A DNA stretch of 64,000 nucleotides from Castor canadensis (taxonomy: Eukaryota; Chordata; Mammalia; Rodentia; Castoridae). The notes under the pieces are model-generated. The model was given only the letters and a program-made list of their open reading frames with translations, did no database searches and had not been told where the DNA came from. The stretch covers positions 56,766,638 through 56,830,637 of the forward strand of contig NC_133398.1 in the NCBI RefSeq assembly GCF_047511655.1, given 5' to 3'. Below are positions 10,091 to 22,672 of the stretch, one piece after another. The first letter of the stretch is position 1, and each line of letters begins with the position of its first letter. A program made the translations under genes and the position numbers.

Positions 10091-12739
10091 TTCCAAAAGA
10101 CGTAATCTTATGATAAATGAAATAGTGGGTGCTCTATTACACATAGTATGCCTTCCTGTAAATTTAGAAGATAGCCAATGTGCGACTCACAGAAAATAAA
10201 GTGTGTAAGGTTGTAAATTGTCCTAGGATTAGAATCCATGACTCCACTTATGTAGCTTCCTAATGAGCTAAAGCAACAGTCTGCCTAGCAGATGACTGTA
10301 TCCCAAATGCTGGCTACATTCCTGCACGTGCCCAGGTGGTCACAAGAACAGCCTCCTGCTAATTAGATTCTGAGCTAACACTGTTTGAGACAGAAGAATC
10401 TTATCTGGCCTGATTGTCTAACTAAACCAATAGTTTTTTTTGATAAAAATGCTGTAAAACAGTGCGTAGGTTACCTTGGAATAAGAAATGTTTGAAAAAT
10501 GTGATTTCATTTCTTTAAATCAGTTTTACCTTGATTGAAAAGGCATCTAACATATCCCACCACCGAAAGAACACTTAACAGAGCAATCATCCACTTTCCA
10601 AATGGATATAAAGGAAATACATTTCCCTCAGCTCTAGTTTCTCATTGTAAAATCAGATCAGTAGTTGAAAAGTGCTGCCAATTTAAGGTTTAAAAGAATG
10701 GATGTTGAAAAATTAAGGTTGTTTTTTTCCTACTTATCTATCCAGGAAACAGTCACCATAAATGCTTTCCCTTGTCTCTTGATAACAAGCAGATGCTGCA
10801 CTCCCACAAAACAGAGCTCAAGAAATCTTAGCCTGTGGGGCAGAATCTGCCATAAATGTCTGAAGATATTTACTTGGCCAAGATTTATGTTACAGTGAAA
10901 TTAAGTCGAACCTTTAAAGAAACATCCATTTAATTAATATTTATGCATTTGAGTAAATACTTTGAAAACATACACTATAAATTTCTACTATGGAGTGGGA
11001 AGACAACGTGCCATTGCACTGATGCCTAGACAGAGCTGGAGCATGGGTTAAAGAAAAGGAAATTCCAGCTCTCTTAGGATAGCATTAATCTGTGGAATAG
11101 AGGACCGTTCTTCTGCATGGTTGATAACTTTTTTGTTGGAGAGATAAACTCAGTGATGCCTCAAAATACCCAGGTGAAGGGTCCTTCTCTGCAGCAGCCT
11201 ATGGAAAGAGATGGAGGATTTCATGAACTACTCTGGTGAAATTCCTTTCCTAACTCTCCAACTGGCCAGAAGCACTTTATCGTGGCCGAGTTTGGAGACT
11301 GCCAAAACATGGTAGGTCACATTTTTCAAAGCTTACTTTGTATTCCAATTCTCTGGTGACCATGTGGCCCAAACTCTCTTTTTGCTAATGCAAAATTGCT
11401 TCTGAAATGTGATTTATTCAGGAGAAATTAGAACTTGGCACTCTAAAGGCACTTTGTATACATTGGGGTATTTCTCCCCTTCTTACTCTTTTGTTTTATT
11501 CTTAGAAAGTATAATGTTCCATCATTCTGCTATAACACAGTTAAGAAACAATGAAATTTGACAAATTTTTGATCTTCCATCTTAATCATGGTAGGGCTGG
11601 CTTGAAATTCTGTAGTCAAATTGAAGAAGATAATTTCAAAGGAAAAATTCTCTATTCCAGATCTCAAACCCTGCTTCTCTCTCTCATTCCACAGTTTTAA
11701 TTGTAACAAAATGACTAATACCATCTGATTTTTTTAAACATAAGAATAGGAAATTCATGCATCAAATGTTTACCATTTATTTGAAGAGGTCAAAACACTT
11801 CCTGCTAGTTCAAGGCATTGATATATTTTTAAATCATTGAGTATCCTTAATAAGTATCAAATTGTTTTCATATTTAGGAATTTTGAAACCTTCCTAAAAA
11901 CAATACTGTTTACTTTCCTTAAAATTCTCCTGGCTGTAATGACTGGGTTCTATCATTTCAAATTAGTATTCCTGTGAAAAGTAACAGAACTTGTGCTCAT
12001 GATTTGACTCTCTCATTTAGCTTCGTCCAAACTGAATCTACGATGCTTGTCAACTTAAAACCAGCCAAACTTAGTAAACTGTTGACATTTTGTATTTTGC
12101 ATGCAATTTTGTTTTAAAATTTTTAATTTTAAAACTCTTAAATTAGAAGGTGGCATACCATTAATCTCAAGAAGAAATGTCAGGCATTCTTTAATCATAA
12201 ATTATAGTGGGAAACCCATCAAGTTGTGCAGAGTTTTAGAGAAAAAAGAAAATTATCAATAAATCATAAAACAACTGTTCAACATCTGGTCTTAAGAAAG
12301 GATTCCAAAACCTGTCTTTCTTTTTTTAATTTAAAAACTCATTTGATTCTCTTAAGATATTTAACTGCTATCTGTCTTGTAAATTAAAGTCAGCTTCTCA
12401 TCTTTATGGGATATGTAATATTAATTCTTAATTCTTTCTCAGAGGATATATTTGTTTCTAGCCCACATTAGACTGAGCTTACTTTTAGTGGATACAAAGA
12501 CAAAATGAAGTATAAATGAAGTATAAACAGGCTTCCAGAAAATCAGTTTCTCTTAAGGTGCTTTTGGGTTTGGTGCAAGTAGGTTTTAGAGAGAAAATGA
12601 AATCAAGAAAAAATGTCAGGAGGATAGCATCGATTAACAATTATGGAGCTTTTTAACATTCAGATCCAAAGTTAACTTAGAGGATGTTTAATAAAATGCC
12701 TAGGTTCTGCCACATGAAAAGAACATTAGAAAGAGAATC
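10091..12739. other. Unassigned intergenic sequence
   Basis: 2.6 kb with no recognised repeat or gene. Short open frames at 10665-10898 and 11530-11724 show no family features. Confidence 0.5.
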
Positions 12740-12900
12740 ACAAATATCTATATTCTAGTCCCGGTTCTGCAGATCAATCACTCAACTTCTCTAGGTTAAT
12801 TTCTTTATTTAGTATAGGATTATTATTAGAAGCTTCAGATTCTGGTAGAATAATTCCTTTCCCATCTGCCTCAGAATTCTGAGAATTAAGTAAAATCATG
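12740..12900 (+). repeat. MIR SINE
   Basis: TCCCGGTTCTGCAGATCAAT, CACTCAACTTCTCTAGG, TATAGGATTATTATTAGAAG and CTGAGAATTAAGTAAAATC are in MIR order. Confidence 0.7.
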
Positions 12901-13989
12901 AATGGAAACATGAAATCATGAAACATCATGACAATTTGTAAAGACAAAATAAATATGTGGCCAATATTCTCTGATAGAAAGTATAACCCCTATAATACTT
13001 CCTGGTTTGTGTAGGCACTATTTTCTTTGATTTTGGCTTCTCTAGAATAATTACTGCTAAAGCCAGATTGTTGATCCAGGAACTTGTTACATCAGCAGAC
13101 AGAATATTTTTACAAGAGATTCGCTCAGACCAAGATATTCAAACTCCTTGGCTTAAAGGTTGCTTTCCACCCTAAAAAAATTAGTAAAGGGCTTTTGTTT
13201 ATTTGAGTTATGTCTATGTGTATTTACTGTATTAGAAAATAAAACCAAGAAACATTTAAAGTACTTATTAATTTATTTAAAAAGAACAACACATTTATTC
13301 ATGGAAATATAAACAAATACTTTGATGAACAATAACAGTTTTTGAAAACAAAGTATTAAGAGCTGTGTTTTACATTTTTGCAAAATCTCTAATGTCTGAC
13401 TTAATTAAAAACAGCTGGATCTTCACATCTGCTTCTGCATTCAATCTCTTGTGATGTTGCATGTCATGTAGCCTCCGGAAAATTACATTTTATACTCATG
13501 AGAGAACGTGAGGGAACAGGGGTAAGAATATCTTAGTACTCCAATGAAAATAATGTTGACCTCATGGATCCCCTGAAATGGTCTTGGGAACCCTTGGGTG
13601 CGTCCCTGACTACTTTGTGGTCTGTGGGCATGTGTTGCCTCCTATATTGTGATGGGGACTCTGTCTCCTTTCAGAATGATACTATGCTTGAATCTGAGTC
13701 AGTAACCTTACAAGTCTTACTAGACTGTTAAATAAGAATGCAGAAAGTTAGCGACAATCTCCTGTTAATTTGAAGCGTATCTTTATAGCTAAAGATACCA
13801 ATTTGTTTTCAGAAGAACTGAGTTTTCTGTTATTTCACTTATACAGAGAGGGATTAAGTATCTTTTTTGAGATCACAAAAGTATCAGATCTGTTAGTCTG
13901 ATTTATTTCTCTGTTGGCTTGTTTGTATAATCAGTGACTAGTTTGTAAACTCACTTCCTCAAACAAGTTCAAGGAACAATTCACTTTGA
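12901..13989. other. Unassigned intergenic sequence
   Basis: No gene or repeat recognised. Confidence 0.5.
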
Positions 13990-14110
13990 TATAGATGTAA
14001 GATAGCATCCTTATTGCAGATGAGACTCAGGAAGAGAAGGAATTTTCCCTAAGTCACACAGAAGACTGATTGGACAACTACAAATGGAACCAGAGGGCTT
14101 TTATCATGAC
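13990..14110 (-). repeat. MIR SINE, antisense
   Basis: GCAGATGAGACTCAGGAAG and CCTAAGTCACACAGAAG are reversed MIR core. Confidence 0.65.
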
Positions 14111-14310
14111 TCATTCTTACCCACTTGGCTTGAAAACCTTTAGTAGAGATAGAGAAATGCCCTTAACCTCATACCAGGTCAGAACCCTTGCTACATGCTC
14201 CCAAGGTGATTTCCAGTTCCCTTTGTAACACTCATCATGTTCTAATTTCTAGTTCATTGTCCATCCTGATGGTAAGCCTCATGAAGGTAGGCTCACTTGT
14301 GCTTTGTTCT

Positions 14311-14833
14311 TGAATTTAGCCAGGGTTCTCCAGAGAAACAGAATCAGTAGGATGCATTTGTGTATACACACACTCAACACACATTTTATATTATATAAAG
14401 AGATTTATTATGAAGGATTGGCTTACTCAATTATGGAAGTTGAAAAGTCATAATTTTCCATTTCCAAGCTGGAGGCCTGGGAAAACCAGTAGCATAGGTC
14501 CAGTCCATACCTGAATGCTTGAGAACAGAGGAATTGATGGTGTAAGACTAAGACTGGGTCCAAAGACCTAAGAACCAGTGTGTGAAGCAGCACCAGTATG
14601 TGAAGGCAGGAAAAGATGGTGGCTCAGCTCAAGTGGAAAGTAAGCTTGCTCTTCCTCTGTATTCAGACCTCAGTGGATTGAATCATGTCCATTCACATCA
14701 GTGAGGGCAGGTCCTCTGTTCTCGGCCCATTAATTCAATGTCAGTCTCTTCCAGCAACACCCTTACAGACACACTTGGAAATACTGCTCTATCCTTAGTT
14801 CTGCTAAATTGATACATAAAATTCACCATCACA
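14311..14833 (-). repeat. MaLR-like LTR
   Basis: The + strand reads CCAGGGTTCTCCAGAGAAAC, GAGATTTATTATGAAGG, GGCTTACTCAATTATGGAAG and ends AATTCACCATCACA. It is an old, dispersed mammalian LTR-like repeat in reverse orientation (TGTGATGG...TTCA on the minus strand). It is related to the copies at 5035-5498 and 58182-58614. Confidence 0.65.
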
Positions 14834-15159
14834 ATTCTTGACATACAGATGCTCAAAACATATTTTCTGAATTAATGACATGGTAACACATCCACAGAAT
14901 TAGATCAGGGTACATTTGATTAACTTTGGAAATTAATGCATTTAAAAAAATCCTGCTTCAAAATATCATTGCTAAAAGCCTATAACTAGTTTATGACAAA
15001 GAAATTTCAAGCCTGAAAATATCTGAACTAACTAAGAAAACCCTGAAACATACTCTCTAGAGGCCATTCTGAATTTGCAATATGGAGGAAAATTTCCTGT
15101 GCTTACAATTTCAAATCTAGCTCCCTTCTTTCCTTCCTTTCCTCTCCTTCCCTCTTTTT

Positions 15160-15346
15160 CAGAACTGAAGATTAAACTTAGGGTCTCATGCATGCTAAAC
15201 AGACTCTTTACTACTTGAGCTACCACCCCAGCTCTTTTGTTTTTGTGACAGGGTCTCACTATCTTTTGCCAGAGGTGGACTTGAACTTGTGATCCTTCAG
15301 CTTAAACGTCCCGAGTAGCTGAGATTATAGGCACCATGACCCGCTA
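15160..15346 (-). repeat. B1-ID composite SINE, antisense
   Basis: A diverged reversed ID part (CTACTTGAGCTACCACCC) and B1 part (CCCGAGTAGCTGAGATTATA) sit next to a CT-rich run at 15120-15160. Confidence 0.75.
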
Positions 15347-15439
15347 TAAGTGTCTTATTTTCTTCATAAACAATATGATTAATGTTGCTAATTTACATTT
15401 TTACCATAGTGTTTATTATGCTGCATCTATGAGGGTGGT

Positions 15440-15665
15440 TTAAATATATTAACTTATTTGATCATCACTTCAGAGGATACCACAGACTTTGGGGCATATT
15501 GTTCCATTTGAAATTCATGTCAACTCCTGGAGATGTATAAAAGAATGATTCCTATTTTATATATCAAGTAATCAAGGTTCTGAAAGATGAAGATACTTCT
15601 CCTAGGGGACTCAACTTGTAACTGCCAAAGCTTTCTCTCAACCCCAGTCCCTCTGACTCTACACC
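15440..15665 (-). repeat. MIR SINE, antisense
   Basis: TTAACTTATTTGATCATCAC, CCTATTTTATATATCAAGTA and CTCCTAGGGGACTCAACTTG are in reversed MIR order. Confidence 0.6.
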
Positions 15666-17118
15666 CCTCCAACTCCCATGATTCCATGTGTGGCTAGATT
15701 AATCTATTGTCCTTTTATAGATCTATGACACTACACTGTTCTGTTAAATTCAAAATATCAACCTTCTTGCAAGTTCCTCAATTATGAACAAATGGTATTT
15801 TATATTGAAGATACCCTGGCACCTCAGAATCAAGAACAGGGGAATTGTAAAGACACCTTGAAATCACTCCAGATGGAAATGCTGTGATTGGCAGGCTATT
15901 CCTCCTTGTCCTACCACAGATGAGTTGGAAAATTGTGGGGTATATTGCAGAGAGACAAACTCCATGGTATGGAATTCTGGATTATATCACAGGACCAGAA
16001 TTTATATTTCTATTCTACCATTAGTTCTACAAACTTGGACACATTTCTGGATTTCAAATTTCTTTTCTTTAAAATGAAAACTGATGACCAGTTTGCCCAT
16101 TGCTAGTTCATTGTCAACATCCCTGAAACTCTATGAAGACGGTCTGTGAATATAAGCTCAGAGGCAGCCTCCTGCTGCAGAACTATAGACATAGTCATTG
16201 ATTCTGCTGTGAGATGGATACAGTAGTAGCAAAATTTAATGATTAAACAAATTAATGTTTATGAAATAGCTTTGGAAATGGAAAACATTGCATTATTTAT
16301 ATTATTTGCAACAATCAATTAGTGTATTTCATGTTCATCTGGGATTAATATGTTGGAGTAGATTAGATCATGTATCTCCTCTTCATGTTCTGAATTAACA
16401 GTGATGCCCATTGGGTGCTATATCAAAAAAAAGTTAAATAAAATTAAATCCTATGTAAGGGACACTACAAAAACCTGGAGATTTCTATAAATGGTAGTTG
16501 AAAAGTCAGTTCTAGATGGTTGACTATAAAGTTTGAAATGTTTAACAAATAGCCGTTGGCTCTAAGATACTGTGGCAGGGTTGAGAAAAACAGTAGTTCA
16601 GTGGAAAAAACACGGACTAGGGAGATAATAAATTCCTGCTCCATTCACTATGACAGTGAGCATTTGTTTTGCTAAAGTGATGCTGATCAGATTGGTATAG
16701 AAAGAGTGTCTTGTAGAATCAATTTTAGTCTTGAAACTTTTTGGAGGGTGGAAGGAGTTTCTGGGATTTAGTCAGTCTTTTTGATCTCTGGTAATCGTAG
16801 CCATGACAAATCTAGGTGCTACTTTGTAATACTAATGATGATGAAGTACTTAGAATATATTTTAGGTTCAAACAACTGCTAGCAATATATAATTAAATGT
16901 CCCACTGGCTCCGAGTCCGAGAATTCTAAAAATATTTACATTTCCCTTCCTCAGAAATAGATGATTAAAAAGTTGCCCCCACCTTTTGTCTGTAATTGGA
17001 GACCATGGTGTCAGGGTACTTCCTGGGAATCTAGTTCTCCCGTCAACAACACCTACTGAAATGACCTGGAGGGATCACAAGAAGGGAAACAAGGTGTCAG
17101 GAAATTCTCGATCATTTT
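15666..17118. other. Unassigned intergenic sequence
   Basis: No gene or repeat recognised up to the class II LTR. Confidence 0.5.
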
Positions 17119-17124
17119 TCAGTG

Positions 17125-18160
17125 TGAGGGGGGCACTGTTTCTCGTGCTCCCTCCCTTGCTGGAGCGAGGTTTTCTTTTTCGCTCCTTGGTTATTATTGG
17201 ACCTACCTGGGCTTAACTGGGGGCGACTGGAGATTTTAGAGAAGATAGAGGATAGACAGACAGAAATTTGGGGTCAGATGTGTTGTATTCTTGGCTGGAG
17301 ACACACAACCTTCATTGCTTCTTTTTCTCTATCTTGATTCTTTAAGGCCTTGCTCCTTACAGTTCTTTAAAATCTTGCTGAAAACCCTTTTCCTTAGGCT
17401 TACACTGTCCCTTGTTTGCATTTAGCTTATCTTTAGCTTAATTGCTCTTAAAGTCTTTTGCCCCCAGGCATGCACTGTCCCATCTCTCTTTTGCTCTCTT
17501 AAAGCCTCAGTGCTACAAACTTGCAAACAGCCACGCCTACAACCTGAATATGCATAACTCTTAAAGTCTCCGTCCTTAGACTTGCACTGTGCACTGTCCC
17601 ATGTTCTCTTTGGCTTTTCTTTAGCTTTAGCTTTCCTGAGGCCTGTGTATGAAGATCTTTCTCAGCTTTGCTTTCTGAAGCCTATGTTAAAGTTCTCAGG
17701 GCAGACTTTCTATCAACCCCTCTTTAGCATTTTCCCTTCAGCAATTGTTCCCTCTTCCCTTTGGCATTTCCCCTCAATGATTCTTTTCCCTTCGGCAATT
17801 TTTTCCTTTAGCATTTTCCCTTCAACAATTCTATTCCATTCCAAAAGCTTCCTACACCAAAAAGCCCAAAGTAAAACCCCAAAAGGCAAAAGCCAAAAGG
17901 CAAAAGCAAAAGCACCTCTTCCTCTTTCAGGTGTCTTTTATAGCAGCAAACAGGGTGGAGCCAAGGGGAGGGGCGTGACATTGTAACAGGAGAAACCTGC
18001 ATTCCTGCTTCTCTGAACTCAAACTTAGGAGATGCACCTGTTCTGCTTTTTTCTGTTTTGTGGCTGGGGCTGTGCCTATCTCAGCCTAGAGGTAAAAGCA
18101 ATTAACTGCATCTTGCCTTCCGCGTGTTCAGTTCTCGTAGGCTTTAATCCACTCCCCACA
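17125..18160 (-). mobile_element. Solo LTR of a class II (ERVK/IAP-like) endogenous retrovirus
   Basis: On the minus strand this 1,036-bp element begins TGTGGGGAGTGG and ends GCCCCCCTCA, the TG...CA form of LTRs, with an opening that resembles ERVK LTRs. A perfect 6-bp direct repeat, TCAGTG, flanks it at 17119-17124 and 18161-18166. Six-base duplications are typical of class II ERVs. The promoter region has a GC-box-like run near 17966-17979 and a TATA box, CTATAAAAGA, at about 17934-17943. Downstream lie degenerate repeats built around CACTGTCCC and TTTCCCTTC motifs. No gag, pol or env sequence is present, so it is a solo LTR left by recombination. The open frame at 17582-17986 is fortuitous. 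Confidence 0.85.
17395..17850 (-). repeat. Degenerate tandem repeats inside the class II LTR
   Basis: Imperfect units recur within the LTR. CACTGTCCC-type segments followed by CT-rich sequence appear near 17405, 17470 and 17590. Shorter units with TTTCCCTTC, AGCAATTG or AGCATTTTCC recur between about 17730 and 17835, and AAAAGGCAAAAGCC repeats between 17880 and 17913. They suggest slippage growth of the R/U5 part and explain its unusual length. Confidence 0.6.
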
Positions 18161-18599
18161 TCAGTGAAGGTATTTGTCAGAGGAAGAAATTAGATTATAG
18201 GAAAATGCTGAATTGCTTACCTTTATCAGGACTGCGAAGTTCCAAGGTAAAGATAAAACTACTCTGAAGACAGTGGGGTTGATAAGTGTGCTTTAAGAAC
18301 CACAGTTATGGTGCTGTGTGGGAGACTGAGGCTGACTGAGAGTGATAGCACATTAATCAGGACTGAGGGAGAAGAGAGAACAACCACACTGATTATCAGA
18401 GAAGCCCAAACAAGAGTGGTCGATGGCAATCACACACATCGTCTCGTGTCATCAGCGATTGCAGTGGATCTGCTCCATCACATCAAAATTGTAATCATAA
18501 GCCAGAGACGTGGATCTTTTTCTGTCTGAATAATCTATCCAATGCAAATCTAACCATTTGCTTCACCCCTCCCCCCACACACTAGCTTTCCAATGCTAC

Positions 18600-19110
18600 T
18601 TTTCCAGGGCAAAGACTAAGCTCTTTGGCAAAACATTAAGGATCCTCCAAACTCTAGGTCTTTCTTGGCTCTCTCCCTTCACCTTCCGTCCGTCATCCTT
18701 GACCTTCTGAGTCAAGCTTCAGTGACACTCAATTTCTTACATTTTTCTACTTGTAGCAAACTGCTCTTATCTCCGGTTACATGACCTCTCTCTCTTTTTA
18801 TATCTACCACTTCCTATTCCTTCTTTCTCAATCAATTCTGGCATTTACATCCTCTAAGAAGTCATCTCTGAAGGTTCTCCTTCTGTAGTTTTGGTTGGCT
18901 AAAAGCCCATTCTTGGTTCTCCTATGGTATCTTGTAAATATACTATCATTTTATAATTCCTTAATAATTGTAATGGTTCTGGTCACTGTTTTAGTCTCAA
19001 AGTTTCGGGAGGGCAGGGACTGTATTTTAGGAAGACAACTCTTTTTTTCATAGGACTTTTGTGTTTGTATATATCTCATGAACAAAGGCACTGATTACCT
19101 TTGTCCTATT
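18600..19110 (+). repeat. L2 LINE 3' part
   Basis: GATCCTCCAAACTCTAGG, CTCTAAGAAGTCATCTCTG and CGGGAGGGCAGGGACTGT are L2 3' phrases in consensus order. Confidence 0.65.
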
Positions 19111-19270
19111 CTAGACTTTCAAGAATGTTTCAGCAAATAGCCTTGGCAGATAGACATAGTACCTTTCTCCTGAGCAAAGGTTTGTTTACTGTCCAATACT
19201 GTTTAATAAAGATAGTGTTTTACTCCAGGGCAAAGGCAGGTTGATATATTGCCCATAAAAAAATATTCAG

Positions 19271-19350
19271 GGCTGGGTGTGTAGCTCACTAGTAGAGCAC
19301 TTGCCTAGCAAGTGTGAAACTCTGGGTTTAGTCCCTAGCACTGAAAAAAA
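19271..19350 (+). repeat. ID-type SINE
   Basis: GCTGGGTGTGTAGCTCACTA, GAGCACTTGCCTAGCAAGTG and a short A tail. Confidence 0.9.
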
Positions 19351-19589
19351 TTTCAGGTTGCTTAAACTCGTGTTTCCTTTTTTATAATGCATACTACTGC
19401 AAATGTAGATATTATCTAACCTTCATATCATGTTCTGGAACGTCACACTGAGATTCAGGGAGTGGTGCAAATGTGAATACACTGGTGCTGCTGTTGATAC
19501 AAGTAATTAACCATCTTTCTGCTGTCATCTGTAAAATTGTGGCAGGAGAACTTGTTATCTTGCAGTTGGGGGAAATCCCAGACTCTTCA

Positions 19590-19692
19590 TAGTTCTTCAT
19601 ATGTGTTACATGCATTTTTGCACTGCCAGCACCAAGGTATCATCCAGCATATGCTTAGAGTTTAATAAATGTTAAGTGAATGAGTGAATCAA
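19590..19692 (+). repeat. L2/MIR-type tail
   Basis: GTTTAATAAATGTTAAGTG followed by AATGAGTGAATC resembles the L2 terminus. It may be the end of the L2 at 18600-19110, separated by an ID SINE and other sequence. Confidence 0.4.
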
Positions 19693-20577
19693 ATGAATGC
19701 CATGGAATAAAAGCAAAAGAACAACATCAGGTGATGAGACCATTTAGACCATATTTTTGCTACAGTACCTAGACTTCTGCTCAGATATTTCCAACATGTC
19801 CTCTGTAGGTTTCCAACACTTGTTCCCTAACTACATTTTTGTTGATGCCAGAAGAGAGTTCAGACACTTTTGTGACAATAATTTGCAGCATGAATCCAAA
19901 ATTGTCACTGTTGTCAATGCAGTTCTTAGCAGGGCAAGATGGAGTGGTAAGTGTCATACAATTAAAGCTATCTAGTTTATGTAATTCCTTTGAATTTTTT
20001 AGGCTTAACAATAAGCAACATTCAAAGCATAGTGTATCAAACAGGTTGTGCACAGTACAGAATTATATAGTGCATGGATTAAACTAAAGAAAGGCTGTAA
20101 CTATATATTTGTAGACACATGTGAACAGGGTTTGGCTCCTATACTTTATGTCTGAATGCTGGAATGGCTCGTGAAATTGTGTATTTTACCCATTCCTACT
20201 TACGGATAATCTAGTCATGAGTTTAGCAGGTGAGTTAGATATGGTCAACTACTCATACATAAAGAACAAGAGAAGGGATCTTCAGACTGTAGAAAAGCCA
20301 TCATGTGAACATTTGTACTTGTTTGAAGCCAAATCCACTCTGTTCAATTGCATATCATATTTTTACTGATGTTAGAGTTTCCGCAAAAGAGACTGAGAAA
20401 TGTGTTTGATTTGATTCCAGAGAATGCTCTCAAAAGACTCCTAGACATGGGAAAATGTCTCCTATTTTTAAAAAATTTCATTAAAAAATTAAAATAAGTG
20501 CTACCAGTTTTGACATGTAGCAGTAGAAAGAGATAACTTGAAATTCTGAACATAGAAAACTTTTCATCATACCCCCG
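19693..20577. other. Unassigned sequence with open frames on both strands
   Basis: Open frames of 72-90 codons overlap on both strands at 19757-20087, and a donor-like GTG|GTAAGTG occurs near 19950. I recognise no protein family and cannot call a gene. Confidence 0.4.
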
Positions 20578-21007
20578 TGTGAGTCAGTTTTTCATTACTG
20601 TGATAAGTACCTGAAAGAAACAATGAAAAAGGAGAGATTGATTTTGACTCATGGTTTCAGAGGTTTCAGTCTAAGGTTGACTGGATCTATTGCCTCCATT
20701 TAAGGCAAACAGAATATTACAGTGGTAGGAACATGTAGCAGAGGAGGCTTCTTACCTCATGGCAGTCAGGAAGCAAAAAGAGTTGAGGAGGGCGAAGGAC
20801 AAGGCATAACTTTCCAGGGCAGGCCCCAATGGCCACTTTCTCCAACTAGGCCCCTTCTCCTAATGTCCACCACTTCCCAATAATGCCACCAAATTATGAA
20901 TTTATCAGTGGATTAACCTCTGAACACTACTGCATTGGGACCAAATCTTCAGCACATGAGCTTTTTGGTGGGGGTGGGGGTAGACATTTCATATCCAAAC
21001 CATAACA
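20578..21007 (-). repeat. MaLR-type LTR
   Basis: On the minus strand it opens TGTTATGGTTTGGATATG and closes with CAGTAATGAAAAACTGACTC, with GGTGGCATTATTGGGAAGTG and TGCCATGAGGTAAGAAGC between. This is the layout of ERVL-MaLR LTRs common in mammals. No internal region is present. The exact subfamily is not assigned. Confidence 0.7.
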
Positions 21008-21230
21008 CTCCCTATCACTACCTAAACAGATTTGGTTAAATAAATTGATTGTAAGCACATTGAGAACCTATAACCGTATCTTTAAGTAAAAACACATGGG
21101 CTTTTTAAAAAAAAATAATGGACAATTATAAGGTTGAACTTTCTTCAAATGATTCCTGATTTTTAGTGATTTCAAGAATAACAGTTCCTTATGAAAATCT
21201 TTTTTTAAATCTATGAATATTGATATTCTT

Positions 21231-21324
21231 CCTTTTTTTTTTTTTTTGGCAGCACTGGTGCTTGAACTCGAGACCTTGTGCTTGCTAGACAGGCATTCTA
21301 CCACTTGAGCCACTTCATCAGCCC
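21231..21324 (-). repeat. ID-type SINE, antisense
   Basis: A T run is followed by GCACTGGTGCTTGAACTC, CTTGCTAGACAGGCATTC and ACCACTTGAGCCACTTC. Confidence 0.9.
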
Positions 21325-21329
21325 ATGAT

Positions 21330-21930
21330 ATTGTTTTTTAAAATACTGTCTTAACCACTTTTAAACGTACTATTCAATAGCATTAATAGTATTTACTTTG
21401 CTATAAAACAGATCTCCAGAACTTTTCATCTTGCAGAACTGGAACTCCATACCCATTAAACAACTCTCTTTTTACTCTTCCTCTGCTCCTGGTAACCACC
21501 ATTATACTTACTATTTCTATGAATTTGACTCCTTTTGACATTTCATAGAAGTGGAATCATACAGTATTTTGCTTTTGTGGCTGGCTTAATTCTTTTAGTA
21601 TAATGTCCTCAAGGTCCATTCATAGTGTGGCATGTGCCCAAATCCCCTTTCTATTAAAGGCTGGATTATCTCCCATTGCATGCATATTCCACATTTCCAT
21701 TCGTAGATCGATGAACATTCAGGTTACTTCCACATTTTGGTTTCTGTAAATAACGCTATGAAGAACATGGAAATTAAATTATCTCTTTGAGACTCTGCTT
21801 TTAATTCTTCATATAGTAATTCTATTTTTAATTTCTTGAGTAAACTTCATAACATTTTCCATAGTGGTTGCACCATTTCATAGTCTCACCAGCAGTGTTT
21901 AAGTGTTCCCTTTTCTTCTTTGGAATTCTT
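21330..21930 (-). repeat. Old L1 fragment, antisense
   Basis: GTGGAATCATACAGTATTTT, AATGTCCTCAAGGTCCATTC, ACCATTTCATAGTCTCACC and similar phrases are the reversed 3' part of an old mammalian L1. Confidence 0.8.
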
Positions 21931-22589
21931 AAGACTGTCTTTCCTCCTTTAGAGATTTTCTAGGAATTGTGACCAGAGATGTCTTTGATTTTCAATATGA
22001 CCAAAGCATATGATTTTGCTATTAATCACAGGGAAAATAGAAGAGACATCTCCATTTATTCAGTGGAGAAAAATGTTAATAGTTATATACAGGTCAAACA
22101 CTGAAGGAAAAGAAAAGTGTTTCATTTGGTCAAATCAATACACATGACTTGGATAGGTCTAAGCCAAGGTCACCTCAGACTGCTAGACAAAGCAGATGCA
22201 TGAACATGAGTCTATTCACAAAAAGAATTAACACAGATGACTAAGAGTGTTAATTCTTGAGGCAAAACCTTCCCGTATCACATTGGTAAATCTCTTCTCT
22301 GGTTGTAGACACATGAAGGGCATATTTAATGTCTGTAGAATATTTTGTTTGTGGCACTCACCACAATTCAATATTAAGTATTACATTTTGCAATTTTTTA
22401 AATATAGGGAATGAATTGAGAATAAATTCTGAGAGTTCAGGGCATTTTTTCCCATTGCAGTGCCTTCATGAATGAAACTGATGCTTGGTGCATTGCAGTT
22501 TAATAGATATTTATAAGGAAATGTGTGGCATGTGATAGAGTTTTATTTGTAGAGGGAGGAAAGATGAGTTGTACATTAAGAAACACTAC
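21931..22589. other. Unassigned intergenic sequence
   Basis: Possibly a continuation of old L1 at the left edge; otherwise nothing recognised. The same holds for 22673-23369 and 23591-23877. Confidence 0.45.
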
Positions 22590-22672
22590 TAAGTAGCTGT
22601 GCTTTCTTGGGCAACTCACTTGTCTCTTGGCCTTGGTTTATGCATCTGGAAAAGGAGGAGTTCATATCTAAA
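22590..22672 (+). repeat. MIR SINE fragment
   Basis: CTTTCTTGGGCAACTCACTT, CCTTGGTTTATGCATCTGG and AAAAGGAGGAG match the MIR core. Confidence 0.55.

Noticed and set aside
17582..17986. 134-codon frame
   Set aside because: It lies inside a solo LTR on the strand opposite to its transcription and has no viral domain.
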